From Pseudomonas cichorii (GTDB lineage: Bacteria > Pseudomonadota > Gammaproteobacteria > Pseudomonadales > Pseudomonadaceae), in the NCBI RefSeq assembly GCF_015471405.1, contig NZ_BLVZ01000015.1:1-64000 (forward strand): a DNA stretch of 64,000 nt, read 5' to 3'. Position 1 is the stretch's first letter; each line of letters starts with the position of its first letter. The notes below the pieces were generated by a model. It was not told the origin of the DNA and ran no database searches. It worked only from the letters and a program-made list of their open reading frames with translations. This document shows, in pieces, positions 33,504 to 43,027 of the stretch. A program made the translations under genes and the position numbers.

Positions 33504-34049
33504 GTGACACTGGAACAGAATTACACCGCCATATTGAGTCAGTTGGGCGAAGATGTTTCGCGCGAAGGCCTGCTGGACACGCCAAAGCGTGCAGCCAAAG
33601 CCATGCAGTACCTGTGTCGCGGTTATGAACAGTCTCTCGAAGAAGTGACCAACGGTGCTCTATTCAGCTCCGACGCCAGCGAGATGGTGATGGTCAGGGA
33701 CATCGAGCTGTATTCGCTGTGCGAGCACCATCTGCTGCCGTTCATTGGCAAGGCCCATGTAGCCTACATCCCCAATGGCAAGGTATTGGGCCTGTCGAAA
33801 GTGGCGCGTATCGTCGACATGTTCGCCCGTCGCCTGCAGATTCAGGAAAACCTGAGCCGCCAGATCGCCGAAGCCATCCAGCAGGTGACCGGCGCCCTGG
33901 GCGTTGCAGTGGTCATCGAAGCCCAGCACATGTGCATGATGATGCGCGGCGTGGAAAAACAGAATTCCTCGATGATCACTTCGGTGATGCTCGGCGAATT
34001 CCGTGAAAACGCAGCGACCCGCAGCGAATTCCTCAGCCTTATCAAGTAA
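33504..34049 (+). CDS. folE: GTP cyclohydrolase I
   Basis: 181 residues from a GTG at 33504 (VTLEQNYTAILSQLGED matches the N-terminus usual for Pseudomonas FolE). Zinc ligands C73, H76 (YSLCEHHLLPF) and C144 (QHMCMMMRG). Makes dihydroneopterin triphosphate for folate. A frame extending to 33390 has no ribosome site and spans the promoter region. Followed 71 bp later by the glutaredoxin gene. Confidence 0.95.
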   Translation: MTLEQNYTAILSQLGEDVSREGLLDTPKRAAKAMQYLCRGYEQSLEEVTNGALFSSDASEMVMVRDIELYSLCEHHLLPFIGKAHVAYIPNGKVLGLSKVARIVDMFARRLQIQENLSRQIAEAIQQVTGALGVAVVIEAQHMCMMMRGVEKQNSSMITSVMLGEFRENAATRSEFLSLIK

Positions 34050-34120
34050 GGCGCAGCAGCCTGCGCCGCCTGTTGGCGCGGGCCCGCCCTTTCAATGCGT
34101 GCCCCGCAAGAGGTTTGACC

Positions 34121-34492
34121 GTGTTCATGAAAGCCCTCAGGGTTGGCCTTGGCCAGCTCGTCATCTTCGCCGACTTCCTGACCCGCCCGGCCAGGAAGAA
34201 ACGCGAACCTCAGGCTCAGGCTGCCGTCGATCAAGCGGCCAGAGATCTGGCCCTGTACCAGTTCCATGCCTGCCCGTTCTGCGTGAAGACTCGCCGCACC
34301 CTGCGCCGCCTCAATGTTCCGGTCGCCCTGCGGGACGCCAAGAACAACGAGAATGATCGCCAGACGCTGCTCAACGAAGGCGGCAGGATCAAGGTGCCTT
34401 GCCTGCGCATCCAGGAAGGCGACAAGACCACCTGGCTCTACGAGTCCAAGGCCATCATCGAGTACCTGGATCAGCGCTTCAGCACTGTCTGA
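34121..34492 (+). CDS. Glutaredoxin-like protein
   Basis: 123 residues: a hydrophobic/basic N-terminal segment (LRVGLGQLVIFADFLTRPARKK) and then a glutaredoxin fold with the active site HACPFCVKTRR (C51, C54), cis-Pro region KVPCLRI and YESKAIIEYLDQ. The N-terminal helix may anchor it to the membrane. AGAGG seven bases before the GTG at 34121 favours that start; the ATG at 34127 gives a product two residues shorter. Confidence 0.9.
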   Translation: MFMKALRVGLGQLVIFADFLTRPARKKREPQAQAAVDQAARDLALYQFHACPFCVKTRRTLRRLNVPVALRDAKNNENDRQTLLNEGGRIKVPCLRIQEGDKTTWLYESKAIIEYLDQRFSTV

Positions 34493-34510
34493 ACCTGTGG
34501 GCTGCCTGCA

Positions 34511-34897
34511 TCAACGCGGGCAGCCATCCTCGCGACACGCCACATACGCCTTCAACTCCTTGACCCGCACGCGGGTATGCTCGGCCAGACACTGTGATTG
34601 CAGCAAAGGCCAGATCGAACCCGAATCCTCCGCCTTGCCCACGCGATACAGGCAGTCGGCATCACGGAAGGCGATCCACTTTATCTGTGCGTCCTTGAGC
34701 GCCTGCTTCCTGGCGGGATCTTTCAGCCAGCTCATCTGCGCCTTGTACTGCCTGTTCAATTCAGTATCGAGCGCAGCCAGGTCCTTGCCGGCACATTGAT
34801 TCATGCTGGCCTGGTTGGCATTGCAATCCTCGGCCTGCGCCGAACAACCAATGCCCAGAGCGATGACGGCTGCCAGAGCGACGATGGAATACCTCAC
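34511..34897 (-). CDS. LprI-family (DUF1311) exported protein
   Basis: 128 residues from GTG at 34897 (AGGAG six bases upstream). Signal peptide RYSIVALAAVIALGIGCSAQA, then the DUF1311 pattern: four or more cysteines (AEDCNANQASMNQCAGKDL ... DADCLYRVG ... LLQSQCLAEHTRVRVKEL) and helices DTELNRQYKAQM, QALKDAQIKWIAFRD. Members include the mycobacterial lysozyme inhibitor LprI; function here is inferred only at that level. Confidence 0.9.
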   Translation of the reverse strand: MRYSIVALAAVIALGIGCSAQAEDCNANQASMNQCAGKDLAALDTELNRQYKAQMSWLKDPARKQALKDAQIKWIAFRDADCLYRVGKAEDSGSIWPLLQSQCLAEHTRVRVKELKAYVACREDGCPR

Positions 34898-34919
34898 GAA
34901 ACGCTCCTCTCTCTTTCGA

Positions 34920-35522
34920 TCAATCCAGCATGCCTACATAACCGGGCCGCTCCTTGACCCGTTCCAGCCATTGTTGAATGCCAGGATATGGGGTCAGGTC
35001 AAAACCGCCCTGATGGGCAACGTGGGTATAGGCGTAGAGAGCGATATCGGCGATGGAAAAACTGTCGCCCACCAGGAACGGCGTGCGCTTGAGCTGCTGC
35101 TCCATCACTGCAAGGGCACGATAGCCAGACTTCTGCAATGCACGGTACTCGGCCAGACGCTCTTCAGGCAGACCCAGATAGAACTGGATAAACCGTGCCA
35201 CCGCGATCGCAGGCTCATGACTGTACTGCTCGAAGAACTGCCATTGCAGCACTTGCGTACGCAGCCGAGGCTCAGTGGGCAGGTAGGCACTGCCATCGGC
35301 CAGGAAATTGAGAATCGCATTGGACTCCCACAGGCAGGTGCCGTCACTGAGTTCCAGCACCGGAATCTTGCCATTGGGGTTCTTTTCAAGGAACGCCGGG
35401 GTCTGGGTTTCGCCATTGAGAATATCGACAGGCACCCACTGGTACTCGCAGCCCAGCAGGCTGAGCATCAGTTTGACCTTGTAGCAATTGCCTGAGTTGT
35501 AATCGCCGTAAACCTTGTACAT
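34920..35522 (-). CDS. Glutathione S-transferase
   Basis: 200 residues from MYKVYGDYNSGNCYKVKLML. Thioredoxin-like N-domain with NGKIPVLEL (cis-Pro) and LWESNAILNFLA, then a helical C-domain with SFSIADIALYAY (N-capping box) and YPGIQQWLERVKERPG. GGAG seven bases before the ATG at 35522. Detoxification enzyme of unknown substrate. Confidence 0.92.
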   Translation of the reverse strand: MYKVYGDYNSGNCYKVKLMLSLLGCEYQWVPVDILNGETQTPAFLEKNPNGKIPVLELSDGTCLWESNAILNFLADGSAYLPTEPRLRTQVLQWQFFEQYSHEPAIAVARFIQFYLGLPEERLAEYRALQKSGYRALAVMEQQLKRTPFLVGDSFSIADIALYAYTHVAHQGGFDLTPYPGIQQWLERVKERPGYVGMLD

Positions 35523-35560
35523 CGCCCTGCTCCCGCTGGAATCCCTTGTATTGGATCGAA

Positions 35561-36727
35561 TCAAGCCGCCTGCCTTGCACTGGCCAAGCGAATTACCGCG
35601 GCCAATCGTTTCAAGCCCTCATCCAGACGCGCCGGATCAATATGGCTGAAGTTCAACCGCAGATGACCGTGGTTGGCGTCCGGGTTCGCAAAGAACGGTT
35701 CACCCGGCATAAAAGTCACATCCTGAGACAGCGCAGCATCCAGCAAAGTGCGGGTATCGAGCTTCTGCTTGAGCGTCAGCCAGAAGAATAACCCACCTTG
35801 CGGGCTGTTCCAGTCGGCCAGATCGCCAAAGTGTTCCTGCAAGGCCGCCTCGAATGCATCGCGTCGCTGTCGATAGAACCCACGCAACTCACTCAGATGT
35901 TCACGGTAGTGTTCGGTGCCGATCCACTGCAAGGCCTGCCACTGACCGATCCGGTTGGTATGCAGATCGGCAGATTGCTTCAGGCGCAGCAGATGCGGGA
36001 ACAGATCCGCACTGGCGATCAGGTAACCGACACGCAACCCCGGCAGCAAGGTTTTGGAGACGGTTCCGGTATAGATCCAGCTGGCCTTTTTGAGACGAGC
36101 GACAATCGGTCTTGCATTGCCGCCATCGAAGGTCAGTTCGCGATAAGGCTCATCTTCGATCAACGTCACGCCAAACTCGTCGAGCAGAGCCGCGACCGCA
36201 TCACGACTCGCTTCGCTATAACGCACCGCTGATGGGTTCTGAAAGGTCGGAATCAGGTAGGCGAACGCAGGCTTGTGCTGCTCCAGACGCTGCCGCAAGA
36301 CAATCAGATCCGGCCCCTCGGCCTGCAAGGGCACAGTCAGGCAATCAGCGCCGAACAACTGGAAGATTTGCAGCGCTGCCAGGTAAGTCGGGGCTTCCAG
36401 CAGGATTTCAGTGCCTTTGTCGATGTACAGCTTGGCGGCCAGATCAAGCGTCTGCTGCGAACCGCTGACGACCAGGACCTGGCTGGCCTGACAAGGAACA
36501 CCCAGCGCCCGCGCCTCGGCGGCCAGCGCTTCACGCAGCTCGGGCTCGCCTTCGCTCATGCCGTATTGCCCCAGAGTCAACGGCATGTCGGCCCACTCCA
36601 CTTTCGGCAGCATGGACTCGGCAGGCAAGCCGCCGGCAAAGGACATCACTTCAGGCCGTTGTGCAGCGGCCAGGATTTCGCGAATCAATGAACTTTTCAG
36701 GCGGGTAACACGTTCGGAGAAAGCCAT
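35561..36727 (-). CDS. PLP-dependent aminotransferase (class I/II, MocR-like without DNA-binding domain)
   Basis: 388 residues from MAFSERVTRLKSSLIREILA. Fold-type I: glycine-rich start (VVSGSQQTLDLAAKL), FQNPSA, IEDEPYREL with the pyridine-N aspartate, and the Schiff-base lysine K225 in TGTVSKTLLPGLRVGY. Resembles 2-aminoadipate/valine-pyruvate type transaminases. Divergent from a MarR-type gene with a shared operator-like palindrome (36762-36776). Confidence 0.92.
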   Translation of the reverse strand: MAFSERVTRLKSSLIREILAAAQRPEVMSFAGGLPAESMLPKVEWADMPLTLGQYGMSEGEPELREALAAEARALGVPCQASQVLVVSGSQQTLDLAAKLYIDKGTEILLEAPTYLAALQIFQLFGADCLTVPLQAEGPDLIVLRQRLEQHKPAFAYLIPTFQNPSAVRYSEASRDAVAALLDEFGVTLIEDEPYRELTFDGGNARPIVARLKKASWIYTGTVSKTLLPGLRVGYLIASADLFPHLLRLKQSADLHTNRIGQWQALQWIGTEHYREHLSELRGFYRQRRDAFEAALQEHFGDLADWNSPQGGLFFWLTLKQKLDTRTLLDAALSQDVTFMPGEPFFANPDANHGHLRLNFSHIDPARLDEGLKRLAAVIRLASARQAA

Positions 36728-36761
36728 GGCAACTACCTGTAGCCGAGTGAAAGGGAAATAC

Positions 36762-36776
36762 GTCAAACTTGTTGAC
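36762..36776. promoter_or_regulatory. Operator-like palindrome in the divergent promoter
   Basis: GTCAA-ACTTG-TTGAC, an exact 5-bp inverted repeat in the 82-bp gap between the aminotransferase and MarR genes. On the minus strand TTGACG here is a -35-like box. A MarR-type operator is plausible. Confidence 0.55.
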
Positions 36777-36809
36777 TCAAATTACGACGCAAAGCCCGGA
36801 TACGTCAAC

Positions 36810-37283
36810 ATGCTTGACCTTAAAAATCCTGCCAATCAGCAAATTGCCATGGAAGCCTTCTTTTTCGGCTACCAGGCATTTACCGCCAAAGCCGATGAAA
36901 TGCTGGCCCGGCGCGGGCTCAGCCGTGTTCATCAGCGCATTGTGTTTTTTATTGCTCGCTACCCCGACCTGAGCGTGAAGGAGCTGCTCACCGTGCTGGG
37001 GGTCAGCAAACAGGCGCTCAATGTGCCACTGCGCCAGTTGATTGCCATGGAGCTGGTACACAGCACGACGCCTGATACCGACAAGCGCAAGCGACTGCTG
37101 GTACTGAGCGAAGAAGGAATCAGATTCGAGCAGGCGTTGCGCCAGGAACAGGTGAAGCTCTTGCAGCGGGTATTCTCCGACGCAGGTCAGGCTGCGGTGG
37201 ATGGATGGCTAGCCGTCAACCAGGCGCTGGGGCAGACGCTCCAGTCGGGCGCCCGGCCCGGCGGCACAGATACCGATAACTGA
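36810..37283 (+). CDS. MarR family transcriptional regulator
   Basis: 157 residues from MLDLKNPANQQIAMEAFFFG (GGA element nine bases before 36810). Winged helix: HQRIVFFIARYPDLSVKELLTVLGVSKQALNVPLRQLIAMELVH, then the wing TPDTDKRKRLLVLSEEG. Dimerising end helices. Probably controls the divergent aminotransferase and/or the BenE gene 50 bp downstream. Confidence 0.92.
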   Translation: MLDLKNPANQQIAMEAFFFGYQAFTAKADEMLARRGLSRVHQRIVFFIARYPDLSVKELLTVLGVSKQALNVPLRQLIAMELVHSTTPDTDKRKRLLVLSEEGIRFEQALRQEQVKLLQRVFSDAGQAAVDGWLAVNQALGQTLQSGARPGGTDTDN

Positions 37284-37333
37284 ATAAGAAATACCGACAC
37301 CTTTCAAACCTGCCCGTTTAAGGAAAGCCCTGC

Positions 37334-38527
37334 ATGAACGAGACCCTCAAGGCGCCACTGCGCCCATTGGCAGACTCATCACCTTCAGCCGTGGTCGCTG
37401 GTTTCATTGCAATGATGACCGGCTGCACCAGTTCGCTGGTGCTGATGCTTCAGGCAGGGCAGTCTGCTGGCCTCACCAGTGGCCAGATGTCATCCTGGCT
37501 CTTGTCGATGTTCATAGGCATGGCGATTTGCAGTATCGGGTTGTCGCTGCGCTACCGCACGCCGATCAGCGTGGCCTGGTCAACACCCGGCGCCGCCTTG
37601 CTGATTACCACACTGGGCGGCGTGGCTTACCCGGAGGCTATCGGCGCGTTCATCACCTGCTCGCTCCTGGTGATCATCTGCGGCATGACCGGCAGTTTCG
37701 AGCGGCTGGTCAAGCGCTTGCCCGCCTCCCTGGCGGCGGCCTTGCTGGCCGGGATCCTGTTCAAGATCGGCAGCGATATCTTCATCGCCGTACAGCATCG
37801 CACCAGCCTGGTACTGGCCATGTTTTTCACCTACTTGCTGGTCAAACGAGTCTCGCCGCGCTATTCGGTACTGGCGGCGCTGCTGGTGGGGATCGCAATA
37901 GCCGGCGTGCTGGGGCTGCTGAATTTCACTGACCTCTCTCTGGAAGTGGCCGCGCCGGTCTGGACGACGCCTTCGTTCTCGCTGGCGGCGACCATCAGCA
38001 TCAGCATTCCGTTATTCGTGGTGGCAATGACTTCGCAGAACATGCCAGGCATCGCCGTGTTGCGTGCCGATGGCTATCACACGCCCTCTTCGCCTCTGAT
38101 TACAGCCACGGGCATCACCTCGCTGCTGACCGCACCCTTTGGCTGCCATGGGCTCAATCTGGCAGCGATCAGCGCCGCCATCTGCACCAGCCCCAATGCC
38201 CATGAAGACAAGAAAAAGCGTTATACGGCCGCCGTCTGGTGCGGGGTTTTCTACGGCATCGCCGGTATTTTCGGCGCGACCCTGGCCGCCTTGTTCGCAG
38301 CCTTCCCCAAGGAACTGGTGCTGTCGATTGCGGCTCTGGCGCTGTTTGGCTCACTCATCAACGGCCTGACCGTCGCGATGAACGAGCCCAAGGAGCGGGA
38401 AGCGGCACTCATCACCTTTATGGTCACCGCATCAGGCCTGACCCTGTTTTCCATTGGCTCGGCACTCTGGGGAATCGTGGCCGGGGTACTGACGCTGGTG
38501 ATCCTCAATATGCGCAAGAGTGGATGA
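37334..38527 (+). CDS. BenE/YdcO family transporter
   Basis: 397 residues, about 11-12 membrane helices, benzoate:H+ symporter family. Core segments: AGQSAGLTSGQMSSWLLSMFIG, RTPISVAWSTPGAALL, and SQNMPGIAVLRADGYHTPSSPLITATG near residue 235 (the TSQNMPG block typical of BenE). Substrate unproven; the family has few tested members. AAGGAAAGC precedes the ATG. The stop is only 2 bp from the chemoreceptor's stop. Confidence 0.92.
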   Translation: MNETLKAPLRPLADSSPSAVVAGFIAMMTGCTSSLVLMLQAGQSAGLTSGQMSSWLLSMFIGMAICSIGLSLRYRTPISVAWSTPGAALLITTLGGVAYPEAIGAFITCSLLVIICGMTGSFERLVKRLPASLAAALLAGILFKIGSDIFIAVQHRTSLVLAMFFTYLLVKRVSPRYSVLAALLVGIAIAGVLGLLNFTDLSLEVAAPVWTTPSFSLAATISISIPLFVVAMTSQNMPGIAVLRADGYHTPSSPLITATGITSLLTAPFGCHGLNLAAISAAICTSPNAHEDKKKRYTAAVWCGVFYGIAGIFGATLAALFAAFPKELVLSIAALALFGSLINGLTVAMNEPKEREAALITFMVTASGLTLFSIGSALWGIVAGVLTLVILNMRKSG

Positions 38528-38529
38528 GG

Positions 38530-40500
38530 TTAAAGCCTGAAATGCCCGACCATCCCTTTCAGTTCCACTCCCAATGAGGCCAGTTCGAGACTGGAAGCTG
38601 CGTTGCCCTGCATGGCCAGAGCCGACTGATCGGCACTGGCACGGATGCTTGTCACACTGCGGTTGATCTCCTCGGCCACCGAGCTTTGCTGCTCGGCGGC
38701 TGCGGCGATCTGCTGGTTCATCTGCTGAATCATGGAGACAGCCACCGCAATACCACCCAACGCGCTTTCGGTTTGCAGCGCATCGCTGACCGCCAGCTTC
38801 ACCAGCTCGCCACTGCTCTGAATCTGCTCAACCGATGCCTGCGCACCACTTTGCAACCTGAACACCAGATTCTCGATCTCCTGGGTTGACTGCTGAGTAC
38901 GCTTGGCAAGGGCGCGAACTTCATCCGCCACCACCGCAAAACCACGCCCTTGCTCACCCGCCCGAGCGGCCTCGATAGCAGCATTGAGTGCCAGCAGGTT
39001 GGTTTGTTCGGCAACGCTTTTGATCACATTCAAGACCTGGCCGATGTTCTGAATCTCGGCACTCAGGTTCTGGATACCCTGGCTGGCAGACTGCGATGAA
39101 CTGGCCAGTTGCTCGATACGCTGCATGCTCTGACGCACCACCGCCTGCCCACCGTCCACCTTTTCATCAGCCGTCTGAGCAGCCAATGCAGCCTCTTCGG
39201 CATTACGCGCCACATCATGGACAGTGGCGGTCATCTGATTCATCGCTGTGGCGACCTGTTCGGTTTCTTCCTTCTGGGAACTGACTTCCAGGTTGGTCTG
39301 TTCAGTAACGGCCGACAAGGAGTGCGCCGAGTTCGACAGCTGCTCGATGCCCGACTGCAAGCCACTGACAATACGGCTCAAGCCCTCGCCCATCTGCTGC
39401 ATGGCGAGCATCAACTGACCGATTTCATCGCGCCGCCGAACCTGCACACTGCCACTCAAGTCTCCTGCGGCAATGCGCTGTGCCAGGCCGATAACACTGC
39501 GCAGCGGGCCGACGATCAAGCGGGTAATCAACCAGGAAACAATAAACCCCACCAACAAGGCCACCACCGACGACCCGATAATCTGCAAGGTATTGGCGGT
39601 GAGCTGAGTCTGCATGGACTGATCTTCGGTGGCAGAAACCTGCTTGACCAGTTCCACCACTTGCCGGGCATTGGTCGCCAACTGGCCGGAAACCTGAGCT
39701 TCCCTGGCCAGCAGGTCGGTGTACTCCTTGAGCTTTTCGGTGAAGCTGACGATGTGCGTGCTGACTTCACCCAACACCGTCAGATAACCCTCATCCTTGA
39801 TCTGGGACTTGAGTTCTTCGGCCAGCCCCCTGGCTTGATCGGCCTGCTCGATGGTCCCGGTTTTCGCAGCTTCGCCCGACCCGGTCCTGCGGCTCTTGTC
39901 CAGACGTACACGGGCTTCGTCCATGGCCTGCTGCATCAGCTTCGATACCTGACTGACCTTGCCGGCCTGCTCGACGAACTCTGCACCTTGCTGCCCCTGA
40001 GAATCCTTCAGGGTCCAGGTTCCATCATCGGCCAGCCCGGCCTGCAACACTTCAAGATTGTTGGCTACGCTGGACACCGACCAACTGGCCATTTCCAGTG
40101 CCAGATCCTTGCTTTGACTGATATCGACGAATTCATCGAAAGAGGTGCGGTAGGCGCCCAATGCCTGCCGAACCTGAAACAGCATCGCCTCGTTGGCAGG
40201 CGACTGCTCTTGCAGCGATTGCGCCAGAGTGCTCAGGTCATCGATTCGGGTGTGAATCTGCTCCACGACCTTGGGATCGCTGTGCAGGGCGTATTCCTGC
40301 TCGAGCAAGCGTACACGCAGCAGTCCACTATTAAGGGAAGACATCTGCTTCAGGCCATCGACATGCTGGCTGATGCTTTTCAGCGACCAGACACCAATGG
40401 CTGCCACCAGAGCCGTCAACAGCAGCACCAGAGTAAAACCAAAGCCCAGCTTCTTCGCCATACCGAGGTTGGCGAAGCGTCCTTGAATGGCCAAGATCAT
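38530..40500 (-). CDS. Methyl-accepting chemotaxis protein with long periplasmic sensor (HBM-like)
   Basis: 656 residues. TM1 GFGFTLVLLLTALVAAIGVW, a 270-residue all-helical periplasmic domain of the size of the HBM (helical bimodular) sensor as in McpS, TM2 IIGSSVVALLVGFIVSWLITRLIV, HAMP, then the signalling hairpin EQTNLLALNAAIEAARAGEQGRGFAVVADEVR. Ends with the typical GMVGHFRL. Ligand unpredicted (HBM receptors of Pseudomonas sense TCA intermediates; inference). ATG at 40500; an in-frame TTG nine bases earlier is unlikely. Convergent with the BenE gene. Confidence 0.93.
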   Translation of the reverse strand: MILAIQGRFANLGMAKKLGFGFTLVLLLTALVAAIGVWSLKSISQHVDGLKQMSSLNSGLLRVRLLEQEYALHSDPKVVEQIHTRIDDLSTLAQSLQEQSPANEAMLFQVRQALGAYRTSFDEFVDISQSKDLALEMASWSVSSVANNLEVLQAGLADDGTWTLKDSQGQQGAEFVEQAGKVSQVSKLMQQAMDEARVRLDKSRRTGSGEAAKTGTIEQADQARGLAEELKSQIKDEGYLTVLGEVSTHIVSFTEKLKEYTDLLAREAQVSGQLATNARQVVELVKQVSATEDQSMQTQLTANTLQIIGSSVVALLVGFIVSWLITRLIVGPLRSVIGLAQRIAAGDLSGSVQVRRRDEIGQLMLAMQQMGEGLSRIVSGLQSGIEQLSNSAHSLSAVTEQTNLEVSSQKEETEQVATAMNQMTATVHDVARNAEEAALAAQTADEKVDGGQAVVRQSMQRIEQLASSSQSASQGIQNLSAEIQNIGQVLNVIKSVAEQTNLLALNAAIEAARAGEQGRGFAVVADEVRALAKRTQQSTQEIENLVFRLQSGAQASVEQIQSSGELVKLAVSDALQTESALGGIAVAVSMIQQMNQQIAAAAEQQSSVAEEINRSVTSIRASADQSALAMQGNAASSLELASLGVELKGMVGHFRL

Positions 40501-40724
40501 AGCGTTCAACCCCCGTTCGACTCATTCGCCTTGAATGATCCACTCACGAGGCCATTCAATATCCGTGCACATTCGCAACGGGCAGGGTCGAGTGCAAGCC
40601 TGCGGGTCAGGAATAATGGCAAAGAGCTATGCAGACGTCGCTTTCAGGATGGTTGCCCTGGCAGCAGGCGGCCGAACGCTCCGCCTGCACAGAGAAACGC
40701 GATGCTATAAGAGAGGTTCGTGCC

Positions 40725-41660
40725 TCAAGAATGGGCAGCGGCGGACACTAAAAGTGTTCCCGCATCCGCATCGAGAATGGCCTGAGTACCCAGCGGCACG
40801 GCCTGATTGACGTCGCCATGACCCACCGGCAAGCCTCCGAGAACCGGAATCCCCAGATTGCCCAGTCGTTCCTGCAACACGTGGGCCGGGGTGATCGAAC
40901 CGGCGGTATGGGCAGGCACACTGAAATCGCCCGCGGCAATACCGGCCAGACGCTGCAGGATCCCGCAATTGCCCAGATGAGTCAGTAGACGGTCGACCCG
41001 ATAAGCCGCTTCCCCGACATCCTCGATCAGCAGGATGGCACCTGTCAGATCCGGCATGTAAGGCGTGCCGATGCAGGTGCTGAGCATGCTCAGATTGCCT
41101 CCGAGCAGCAAACCCTTGGCGCTGCCTTGAGTTCGCACACTACCGGTCGCAGCCTCGGGATCGGCCTTGAGCAGCACCGGCTCGGCGCTCATCAGCACAT
41201 GGCGCATGCCGCTGACGAACAAGCCGCCACGCTCCAGTTGAGCCGCCACCGGGCCGTGGATGGTCGCAAGACCTGCATGCGTCCATAGGGCACCGTGCAG
41301 GGCCGTGATATCGGAAAAGCCGGTGACCAGCTTCGGATCGCGCCGAACGGATTCAAAATCCAGTTGCCCAAGAATTCGCTGCGTGCCGTAACCGCCACGG
41401 TTGCAGATCACCGCCCGGATTTCCGGGTCGGCCAGTGCGCTGTTCAGATCCGCGAGGCGGTCCTCGTCAGTGCCGGCATAAAAGGAATGCTTGCCCAATG
41501 CATGGGGATAGACCCGCGGCTTCAATCCCCAGCCCTTCAGCACCTCCACTGCGGCTTCGACCTTGGAGGCAACCACCGGCCCGGCAGGCGACACCAGCGC
41601 AACAGCGTCACCTGCACGCAGCGCGCGGGGATAAAGGGTTGGCAAATTCGTAGGGGACAT
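40725..41660 (-). CDS. ldcA: Murein tetrapeptide LD-carboxypeptidase (S66)
   Basis: 311 residues. Ser-Glu-His triad visible: S116 in TGFSDITALH, E213 in LIEDVGEAAY and H281 in GLPVGHGDVN. Cleaves the terminal D-Ala from cytoplasmic murein tetrapeptides during recycling. Length and motifs match LdcA of P. aeruginosa. Confidence 0.95.
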   Translation of the reverse strand: MSPTNLPTLYPRALRAGDAVALVSPAGPVVASKVEAAVEVLKGWGLKPRVYPHALGKHSFYAGTDEDRLADLNSALADPEIRAVICNRGGYGTQRILGQLDFESVRRDPKLVTGFSDITALHGALWTHAGLATIHGPVAAQLERGGLFVSGMRHVLMSAEPVLLKADPEAATGSVRTQGSAKGLLLGGNLSMLSTCIGTPYMPDLTGAILLIEDVGEAAYRVDRLLTHLGNCGILQRLAGIAAGDFSVPAHTAGSITPAHVLQERLGNLGIPVLGGLPVGHGDVNQAVPLGTQAILDADAGTLLVSAAAHS

Positions 41661-41858
41661 TGCGCGACAATCCAGACTTTCAATGAACAGGCAATGTAGA
41701 GCACCACTGCGGGTGACTCAAGTCGAAACACCTTCGGTGACGACTGCCAACAGGCATCATCCTGCTGGATGGAGCCGCATTCGCTACATGACCGTTGCTT
41801 GCCTCAAAGAGCATCAACAGCTTCAATCAGCCTTTCTTCTTCAGATCGAGGACCTGTC

Positions 41859-42863
41859 ATGACCACTCTTTCCAATCGCCAGTTTCTGCTCGCCAAGCGA
41901 CCTGTTGGCCATCCCGGCAGAGAGAACTTCACGTATCAGGAGGTACCGGTCGCAGAAGTGGCAGACGGACAGATTCTGGTGCGCAACCAATTCCTTTCCC
42001 TCGACCCGGCCATGCGTGGCTGGATGAACGAGGGCAAATCCTATATCCCGCCGGTTGAACTGGGCCATGTCATGCGCGCCCTGGGCGTTGGCGAAGTGAT
42101 CGAATCGAAGAACCCGCAGTTCGCGGCAGGCGACTACGTACAAGGTTCGGTAGGGGTTCAGGATTACTTCGTCGGCGAACCCAAAGGCTTTTACAAGATT
42201 GATCCAAGACTCGCGCCGCTGCCCCGCTACCTTTCCGCGCTGGGCATGACCGGCATGACCGCCTACTTCGCACTGCTGGATGTGGGCGCCCCGAAAAGCG
42301 GCGACACCGTAGTGATCTCCGGTGCTGCCGGTGCGGTGGGCAGCGTGGCCGGGCAAATCGCCAAGCTCAAGGGCTGCCGGGTCATCGGCATCGCGGGCGG
42401 GCAGGAAAAGTGCCGCTCGCTGATCGACGAACTGGGTTTTGATGGCGTTATCGACTACAAGAGCGAAGACGTTCTGGCAGGACTGAAACGCGAGTGCCCC
42501 AAAGGCGTGGACGTGTATTTCGATAACGTCGGTGGCGATATCCTGGATGCCGTGCTCAGCCGCCTGGCACCGCGAGCCCGCGTCGTGATCTGTGGCGCCA
42601 TCAGCCAGTACAACAACACCTCACCGATCAAAGGGCCGAGCAACTACCTGTCGCTGCTGGTCAACCGTGCGCGCATGGAAGGCTTTGTGGTGCTGGACTA
42701 CGCCTCGCGCTTCGCCGAAGCCGGTCAGGAAATGGCAGGCTGGATTGCCGAAGGCAAGCTCAAGAGCCGTGAGGATGTGGTCGACGGGCTGGAAACCTTC
42801 CCTGAAACCCTGCTCAAGCTCTTCAGTGGCGAGAACTTCGGCAAGTTGGTGCTGAAGGTCTGA
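41859..42863 (+). CDS. Medium-chain NADP-dependent oxidoreductase (CurA/prostaglandin reductase-like)
   Basis: 334 residues from MTTLSNRQFLLAKRP (GAGGA seven bases upstream). Catalytic domain QFLSLDPAMRGWMNEG, then the Rossmann segment ISGAAGAVGSVAGQIAKLKG and VDVYFDNVGGDILDAVL; YASRF and LKSREDVVDGLE occur near the end. Zinc-free MDR family, reducing activated double bonds such as in curcumin or 2-alkenals. Substrate inferred. Confidence 0.93.
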   Translation: MTTLSNRQFLLAKRPVGHPGRENFTYQEVPVAEVADGQILVRNQFLSLDPAMRGWMNEGKSYIPPVELGHVMRALGVGEVIESKNPQFAAGDYVQGSVGVQDYFVGEPKGFYKIDPRLAPLPRYLSALGMTGMTAYFALLDVGAPKSGDTVVISGAAGAVGSVAGQIAKLKGCRVIGIAGGQEKCRSLIDELGFDGVIDYKSEDVLAGLKRECPKGVDVYFDNVGGDILDAVLSRLAPRARVVICGAISQYNNTSPIKGPSNYLSLLVNRARMEGFVVLDYASRFAEAGQEMAGWIAEGKLKSREDVVDGLETFPETLLKLFSGENFGKLVLKV

Positions 42864-42889
42864 TAGGAACGATCAGTCAAGGAACAAAA

Positions 42890-42984
42890 CTTGTGGGAGA
42901 CAGCTTGCTGGCGAAAAAGCCTCAAAACCGGCAGATATTCTGCGTCTGTACGCTGAAGTCGCCAGCAAGCTGCCTCCCACAAAG
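42890..42984. repeat. REPIN of a second REP family
   Basis: Inverted copies CTTGTGGGAGACAGCTTGCT (42890-42909) and AGCAAGCTGCCTCCCACAAAG (within 42964-42984) flank about 45 bases. The core GGGAG..GCTTGCTGGCGA differs from the GAATTC-core family of the other elements. Confidence 0.88.
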
Positions 42985-43027
42985 TGATTTATGACCTTAA
43001 CTGTACCAGCATGATCCTACCGGAGGA

